From JALZAA01 sp035316005 (GTDB taxonomy: Bacteria > Actinomycetota > Acidimicrobiia > IMCC26256 > JACDBD01), in NCBI GenBank assembly GCA_035316005.1, contig DATFXK010000025.1, positions 1 through 6,013 on the forward strand: a stretch of 6,013 nucleotides of DNA, written 5' to 3'. Numbering within the stretch: position 1 is the stretch's first letter; each line of letters opens with the position of its first letter. The translations under genes were made by a program, and so were the position numbers. This document shows, piece after piece, positions 1-6,013 of this stretch. The notes beneath the pieces are model-generated. The model made no database searches and was not told the origin of the DNA. It saw only the letters and a list, made by a program, of their open reading frames with translations.

Positions 1-42
1 GGCGACTTCTTGTATCTCCTGATGCCGGTACGGATCTCCTAA
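1..42 (+). CDS. dnaN: DNA polymerase III beta sliding clamp, C-terminal end (partial)
   Basis: The first 42 bases read in frame 1 as GDFLYLLMPVRIS followed by TAA. The YLLMPVR-type ending is characteristic of actinobacterial DnaN, whose C-terminus is the last strand of domain 3 of the clamp. DnaN forms the ring that tethers DNA polymerase III to DNA. Only 13 codons lie in the window, so identification rests on this tail plus position: in Actinobacteria dnaN directly precedes recF. The gap to the recF start is 17 nt, which suggests one transcript. The fragment is cut by the window edge and shows no sign of being broken. Confidence 0.85.
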   Translation, partial: GDFLYLLMPVRIS

Positions 43-59
43 CCCGCCGGGCCACGAAC

Positions 60-1172
60 GTGAGCGTCGTGACGCAGCTCGCGCTCACGGACTTCCGGTG
101 TTATGCGACCGTGAACCTTTCGCTCCCCACGGGCGTGACCGTTGTCTCGGGCGCGAACGGCGAGGGCAAAACGAGCCTGCTCGAGGCATTGGGGTGGGCG
201 GCGACCACCCGTTCTTTCCGCGGGGTACCCGACGCCGCGCTCGTCCGCACCGACGCCGAGGCCGCCTTTCTACGCGTCGCGGTCGAAGAGCCGGATCACG
301 AGCAGTTGATGGAAGCCGAGATCCGCGTGTCGGGACGCAACCGAGTCCGGTTGAACCGCCATCCCCTCACGCGCGCTCGTGATCTCCTCGGTCTGGTGCG
401 CGTCACGGTCTTCGCTCCCGACGATCTGCAATTGGTGAAGGGGGGTCCGGCGGAACGTCGTGGCTATCTGGACGAACTGCTCGTCGCGGTCGCGCCTCGC
501 TACGACGCCGTCCGCGGCGAGCTCGATCGGGTGTTGAAGCACCGCAACGCGTTGTTACGACAGGGCCTACGCGGGCCGGATGCAGAATCGACGCTCCAAG
601 TGTTCGACGCTCAGCTCGTTCGATCCGGCAGCGAGCTCGTGCGCGGTCGCCTTCGTCTCACGGCGCGGCTGTTACCGGCCCTCCGAGACGCGTACGTGGG
701 CTTGGCCGGGCCCGGGGACGAGGTCGACGCGAGGTACGAAGCGGACTGGGCGGAGGGGAGCGTGATCCCGGGCGGGAACGACGTTGATGAGCTCCTGCGT
801 GCCGCGCTCGCGGCTCGACACACCGCCGAAGTCGAGCGAGGCGTCACGTTGGTCGGTCCCCATCGCGACGACTGGCGGGTCCGACTCGCCGGCCTCGAAG
901 CACGGACGCACGCGTCACAAGGTGAGCAACGCACGCTCGCTCTCGGAATGCGGCTCGCGGGACACAGGGTCGTCGCCGATGTCGTGGGGACCGAGCCCGT
1001 GTTGCTGCTCGACGACGTGTTCAGCGAGCTCGACCCGGCTCGCGCCGAGGCACTCGTCGCCGAGCTCCCCGTCGGCCAGACGTTGATCACCACCGCGTCG
1101 GAGGTTCCGAGCTCGGTCCAACCCGAACGCCGCCTGCGAGTGGACGGCGGGCGGATCGAGGAAGCCCAGTGA
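60..1172 (+). CDS. recF: DNA replication and repair protein RecF
   Basis: RecF is an SMC-like ABC ATPase that binds gapped DNA and, with RecO and RecR, helps load RecA at stalled forks and daughter-strand gaps. The 370-residue length is normal. Visible motifs: Walker A GANGEGKT at residues 31-38; the RecF block PDDLQLVKGGPAERRGYLDE at about 120-139; GPHRDD at 266-271; the ABC signature SQGEQ at 286-290; and Walker B VLLLDDVFSELD at 314-325 with the catalytic acidic pair and D-loop. The start is GTG at 60; a second in-frame GTG at 69 would give MTQLALTDFRCY, an equally RecF-like N-terminus, and neither has a clear Shine-Dalgarno. The stop overlaps the next gene by 4 nt (GTGA). Family assignment is secure; the exact start is not. 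Confidence 0.97.
   Translation: MSVVTQLALTDFRCYATVNLSLPTGVTVVSGANGEGKTSLLEALGWAATTRSFRGVPDAALVRTDAEAAFLRVAVEEPDHEQLMEAEIRVSGRNRVRLNRHPLTRARDLLGLVRVTVFAPDDLQLVKGGPAERRGYLDELLVAVAPRYDAVRGELDRVLKHRNALLRQGLRGPDAESTLQVFDAQLVRSGSELVRGRLRLTARLLPALRDAYVGLAGPGDEVDARYEADWAEGSVIPGGNDVDELLRAALAARHTAEVERGVTLVGPHRDDWRVRLAGLEARTHASQGEQRTLALGMRLAGHRVVADVVGTEPVLLLDDVFSELDPARAEALVAELPVGQTLITTASEVPSSVQPERRLRVDGGRIEEAQ
1158..1164 (+). promoter_or_regulatory. Probable ribosome binding site of the dciA-like gene
   Basis: GAGGAAG lies inside the last codons of recF, ending 4 nt before the GTG at 1169, with the GAGG core 7 nt upstream. It is the best Shine-Dalgarno-like match at this junction and supports the overlapping GTG start. 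The overlap also suggests translational coupling to recF. Confidence 0.55.
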
Positions 1173-1507
1173 GCGCGCGACGGCCGGGCCGCTCGGACGA
1201 GCCCCGCCGGTTGCGTGATTCGCTGGCCGAGGTCAGTGCCGACCTCGGCCTCCCGGAACCGGACGGCTTGGCGTTGCTCATCGACCGATGGCAGAACCTG
1301 GTCGGCGCCGAGCTCGCGCCGCACTGCCGGCTGACCTCCCTACGTGACGGTGTCTTGCGTGTCACGGTGGACTCGGCGCCGCGCGCCACCCAGCTTCGGT
1401 ACCTCGAGTCGGAGCTCCTAGAGCGTTCGGCGGCGATGTTGGGCCCGGGTGTGGTACGCGAGCTGCGGATTCGAGTCGGTGCGCCGGGCTCACGCCGCGG
1501 GCGCTGA
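1169..1507 (+). CDS. dciA: DciA-family (DUF721) protein, putative helicase loader/operator
   Basis: A 112-residue protein whose core fits DUF721/DciA: the helical segment ending in the conserved RWQNLVG (residues 40-46), then LTSLRDGVLRVTV (about 55-67), then SAPRATQLRYLESELL (about 69-84), and a final strand RELRIRVG. This is the KH-like fold of the family. DciA proteins interact with the replicative helicase DnaB and act in replication initiation; the mycobacterial homologue (Rv0004) sits at the same place between recF and gyrB. This protein is shorter than the mycobacterial one (about 187 residues), with little beyond the core domain and a basic, probably flexible N-terminus (MSARRPGRSDEPRR). 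The start is GTG at 1169, overlapping the recF stop, and is supported by a GAGGAAG upstream. The helicase role is inferred from family and synteny. Confidence 0.88.
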   Translation: MSARRPGRSDEPRRLRDSLAEVSADLGLPEPDGLALLIDRWQNLVGAELAPHCRLTSLRDGVLRVTVDSAPRATQLRYLESELLERSAAMLGPGVVRELRIRVGAPGSRRGR

Positions 1508-1512
1508 AACCG

Positions 1513-1526
1513 GCGCGACATCGCGC
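1513..1526. repeat. Short inverted repeat after dciA (possible weak hairpin)
   Basis: GCGCGA-CA-TCGCGC is a perfect 6-bp inverted repeat with a 2-nt centre; as a hairpin it would more likely form 5 bp with a 4-nt loop. It begins 5 nt after the dciA stop. No T-run follows, only GTTT about 12 nt further on, so it is not a convincing intrinsic terminator. In DNA this rich in G and C it could be chance. Confidence 0.3.
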
Positions 1527-1558
1527 TCGGGAAGGCCGTTTCCGTCGGGGTCGTCTGG

Positions 1559-1564
1559 TAGACT
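1559..1564 (+). promoter_or_regulatory. Candidate -10 element of a gyrB promoter
   Basis: TAGACT matches the TANNNT pattern of actinobacterial housekeeping sigma factor -10 elements and lies in the intergenic gap upstream of gyrB. No good -35 is present: the best nearby is GTTTCC at 1538-1543, with a short 15-nt spacer. A transcript would start near 1571, giving a leader of about 28 nt to TTG 1599 or about 100 nt to GTG 1671. The prediction rests on sequence and position only. Confidence 0.35.
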
Positions 1565-1571
1565 GAGGAGG
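1565..1571 (+). promoter_or_regulatory. Shine-Dalgarno-like GAGGAGG at an unusable distance from gyrB
   Basis: GAGGAGG is the strongest anti-16S match near gyrB, but it ends 27 nt before the TTG at 1599, too far for normal initiation. No ATG, GTG or TTG lies at a suitable distance after it, so it does not obviously serve a leader peptide. It may be part of the initially transcribed region after the TAGACT hexamer, or chance. Confidence 0.25.
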
Positions 1572-1598
1572 ACGATTTAGGGGTCCTGACCAGCACTT

Positions 1599-3572
1599 TT
1601 GTCGGATTCCAACTCCCCTCGCCGGGGCGAGCAGGGCCCTCCCCCGGCCCCGACCGGAAAGGCGCCGCGCGTGGCGTATACGGCCAAGGACATCACCGTG
1701 CTCAAGGGCCTCGAGCCCGTGCGCGAGCGCCCTGGCATGTACATCGGGTCGACCGGGCCCTCCGGTTTGCACCACCTCGTGTACGAAGTCGTCGACAACT
1801 CCGTCGACGAGGCGATGGCCGGAGAGGCGACGCGGATCGATGTGACCTTGCTGGCCGACGGCGGTTGCCGCGTCGCGGACAACGGACGCGGCATTCCCAT
1901 CGACAACCACCGTGAGTTCAAGAACAAGTCGGCCGCCGAGGTCATCATGACCACGCTGCACGCGGGCGGGAAGTTCGGCGGCGACGGCTACAAGATCTCC
2001 GGCGGCCTGCACGGTGTCGGCGTCTCTGTCGTGAACGCGCTCTCGAGCCGTCTCGTGATGGAGATCCATCGCGACGGAGCGCTCTGGGTGCAGGAGTTCG
2101 CCAAGGGCGGCAAGCCCCAGGGAAAGATCAAGCGGGCCAAGGCATCGAAGCAGCACGGCACGATCATCACCTTCTGGCCCGATGCGACGGTCTTCGAGGA
2201 GACGGAGTTCCGCGCTCAGACGCTCCTCGAACGTCTGCGGGAGATGGCCTTCCTGAACAAGGGCCTCGAGATCAGGTTCACCGATGAACGCGCCGACCCC
2301 AAGCTCGAGCAGACCTACAAGTACTCCGGCGGGCTGATCGACTTCGTCAAGCACCTCAACGGCTCGAAGGACCCCCTCTTCAAGCGCGTCATCTCGCTCG
2401 AGGAGTCGAGCAACGCTGGCGAGGTCGAGATCGCGATGCAGTGGAACACCGGCTTCTACGAGGGCATCCACTCGTTCGCGAACAACATCGCAACCACCGA
2501 GGGCGGCATGCACGAAGAGGGCTTCAAGAAAGCGCTCACGAACGCGGTGAACCGGTACGCGCGCAATAAGGGGATGGTGAAGGACAAGGACGTGTCGCTC
2601 CTCGGCGAAGACATCCGTGAGGGGCTCACGGCCATCGTCTCGGTGCGGCTGCTCAACCCGCAGTTCGAGGGCCAGACCAAGGCCAAGCTCGGCAACACCG
2701 AGATGCGGTCGGCGGTCGAGAAGGCCACGAACGAGAAGCTCGGCGATTGGTTCGAGGAGCATCCTTCCGAGGCTCGCCACGTCCTCAACAAGGCGACACA
2801 GGCAGCCCGAGCCCGGGTCGCGGCGCGTCAGGCGCGTGACCTCACCCGTCGAAAGTCACTGCTCGAGTCCGCCGCGATGCCGGGCAAGCTGGCCGACTGC
2901 TCCTCGAAGGACCCGAGTGAGTCGGAGCTGTTCATCGTCGAGGGCGACAGCGCCGGCGGCAGCGCCAAGCGCGCTCGCGACGCCAGCTTCCAGGCGATCC
3001 TCCCGATCCGCGGGAAGATCCTGAACGTCGAGCGCGCCCGCATCGACCGTCTCCTGAAGAACGAGGAGGTTCAGTCGCTCGTCACCGCGATCGGCAGCGG
3101 TACGGGCGAGGACTTCAACAGCGACAAGGTCCGCTACCACAAGGTGATCATCCTCGCCGACGCCGACGTCGACGGCGCCCACATCCGGACGCTCCTGCTC
3201 ACGTTCTTCTTCCGCCAGATCCCCGAGATGCTCAAGAGTGGGTACATCTACATCGCGCAACCGCCGCTGTACCGCGTCGACATCGGCAAGGAGCACTACT
3301 ACCTGAAGGACGACGCGGTCCTCCGCGATTTCGACGCCGCGCACGAGGGGCGCAAGTACGAGGTCCTGCGGTTCAAGGGCCTGGGCGAGATGGACTGGGA
3401 GGAGCTGAAGGTCACGACGATGGATCCGACGACGCGCAGTCTCCTCCAGGTGTCGGTCGAGGACGCCGCCATCGCCGACGAGATCTTCTCCATGCTGATG
3501 GGCGACGACGTCGAGACGCGCCGTCACTTCATCCAAGAGAACGCCAAGGACGTTCGCTTCCTCGACATCTGA
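1599..3572 (+). CDS. gyrB: DNA gyrase subunit B
   Basis: GyrB is the ATPase and metal-binding half of gyrase, which introduces negative supercoils as GyrA2GyrB2. The 657 residues include every expected element. The GHKL ATPase shows EVVDNSVDEAMAG (63-75, with E63 and N67), VADNGRGIP (92-100, D94) and SGGLHGVGVSVVNALS (134-149). The transducer has the ATP-contacting QTK loop (359-361). The TOPRIM domain has EGDSAGG (448-454, E448) and DADVDGAHI (521-529, D521/D523/D525). The tail has FKGLGEMDW (592-600) and the closing LDI. It lacks the large C-terminal insertion of enterobacterial GyrB, as expected here. The longest reading starts at TTG 1599; GTG 1671 would remove a 24-residue Pro/Ser/Gly/Arg-rich tail and begin VAYTAKDITVLKG, close to the usual GyrB start. 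gyrA follows after 18 nt, so the two are probably one operon. Confidence 0.97.
   Translation: MSDSNSPRRGEQGPPPAPTGKAPRVAYTAKDITVLKGLEPVRERPGMYIGSTGPSGLHHLVYEVVDNSVDEAMAGEATRIDVTLLADGGCRVADNGRGIPIDNHREFKNKSAAEVIMTTLHAGGKFGGDGYKISGGLHGVGVSVVNALSSRLVMEIHRDGALWVQEFAKGGKPQGKIKRAKASKQHGTIITFWPDATVFEETEFRAQTLLERLREMAFLNKGLEIRFTDERADPKLEQTYKYSGGLIDFVKHLNGSKDPLFKRVISLEESSNAGEVEIAMQWNTGFYEGIHSFANNIATTEGGMHEEGFKKALTNAVNRYARNKGMVKDKDVSLLGEDIREGLTAIVSVRLLNPQFEGQTKAKLGNTEMRSAVEKATNEKLGDWFEEHPSEARHVLNKATQAARARVAARQARDLTRRKSLLESAAMPGKLADCSSKDPSESELFIVEGDSAGGSAKRARDASFQAILPIRGKILNVERARIDRLLKNEEVQSLVTAIGSGTGEDFNSDKVRYHKVIILADADVDGAHIRTLLLTFFFRQIPEMLKSGYIYIAQPPLYRVDIGKEHYYLKDDAVLRDFDAAHEGRKYEVLRFKGLGEMDWEELKVTTMDPTTRSLLQVSVEDAAIADEIFSMLMGDDVETRRHFIQENAKDVRFLDI
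1618..1631. repeat. Inverted repeat within the gyrB 5' region
   Basis: CTCGCC-GG-GGCGAG is a perfect 6-bp inverted repeat, and CCCC/GGGG at 1615-1618 and 1624-1627 offers an alternative pairing. It lies between the two candidate gyrB starts. It would fall in the mRNA leader if GTG 1671 is used, or in the codons of the flexible N-terminal tail if TTG 1599 is used. A role in control of translation is possible but unsupported. Confidence 0.3.
1655..1673 (+). promoter_or_regulatory. Alternative gyrB start: GGAAAGG followed by GTG 1671
   Basis: GGAAAGG at 1655-1661 is a modest Shine-Dalgarno match, 9 nt before the in-frame GTG at 1671-1673. Initiation there gives a protein of 633 residues beginning MAYTAKDITVLKG, which matches where GyrB homology normally begins. 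The TTG at 1599 has no ribosome binding site at normal distance. Against this, the intervening codons look coding (mostly G or C at third positions) and MSDSNS is a typical natural N-terminus. Confidence 0.4.
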
Positions 3573-3590
3573 TCCCGACCTCTGACGCTC

Positions 3591-6013
<2,423 letters not shown>

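Larger units (their letters stand above)
1508..1598. other. Intergenic region between dciA and gyrB
   Basis: This 91-nt gap is the largest non-coding stretch in the window and is where a gyrB promoter is expected. It contains a perfect 6-bp inverted repeat (1513-1526), a TAGACT hexamer (1559-1564) and a purine-rich GAGGAGG (1565-1571). A stop in the gyrB frame at 1587-1589 rules out any gyrB start further upstream. No DnaA box, tRNA or small ORF with a plausible start was seen. Confidence 0.7.

Noticed and set aside
1..60. DnaA boxes or an origin near the window start or in the gyrB upstream gap
   Set aside because: No match to TTATCCACA or TTGTCCACA-like sequences was seen in the non-coding stretches; the origin is expected further upstream near dnaA-dnaN.
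1513..1541. Rho-independent terminator after dciA
   Set aside because: The stem is short, with no T-run directly after it; only a GTTT follows some distance later. Left as a plain inverted repeat.
1362..2780. A 472-codon open frame on the - strand opposite dciA and gyrB
   Set aside because: Same shadow effect: it spans two real genes on the other strand and the intergenic gap, with no family motif.

Overview
This window is a piece of the conserved chromosomal replication and supercoiling cluster of a high-GC bacterium, almost certainly an actinobacterium. All genes are on the + strand, in the order dnaN (only the last 13 codons), recF, a DciA/DUF721 gene, gyrB and gyrA (cut off by the window end). 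This is the dnaA-dnaN-recF-DUF721-gyrB-gyrA order familiar from Mycobacterium and other Actinobacteria, so dnaA and oriC should lie a short distance upstream. The strong G/C bias at third codon positions, the GyrA N-terminus and the blade-5 GyrA-box-like motif also point to Actinobacteria. I cannot name the class or genus.

Layout: 1-42 is the dnaN 3' end and 60-1172 is recF. The dciA-like gene (1169-1507) overlaps recF by 4 nt (GTGA), so these are probably co-transcribed and translationally coupled. Positions 1508-1598 form the only real intergenic gap (91 nt). It holds a small GC-rich inverted repeat, a -10-like hexamer and a purine-rich GAGGAGG, so it is the likely site of the gyrB promoter. 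gyrB runs 1599-3572 with an uncertain start (TTG 1599 or GTG 1671). gyrA runs from 3591 through the window end with an uninterrupted frame of 807 codons.

Function: DnaN is the sliding clamp. RecF loads recombination functions at gaps. DciA-family proteins load or operate on the replicative helicase. GyrB and GyrA form the A2B2 gyrase that removes positive supercoils ahead of the fork.

I see no mobile element, CRISPR array, RNA gene or undescribed multi-gene system; this is an ordinary core region. The part most worth a second look is inside gyrA. The quinolone-resistance-determining helix carries several uncommon residues (Ala-Gly-Glu where E. coli has Gly81-Asp82-Ser83, plus Gln at the positions of Arg68 and Asp72). 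The loop before the catalytic tyrosine is one residue longer than usual. The codons of the blade-5 GyrA-box-like motif form a G-run cluster able in principle to fold as a G-quadruplex.
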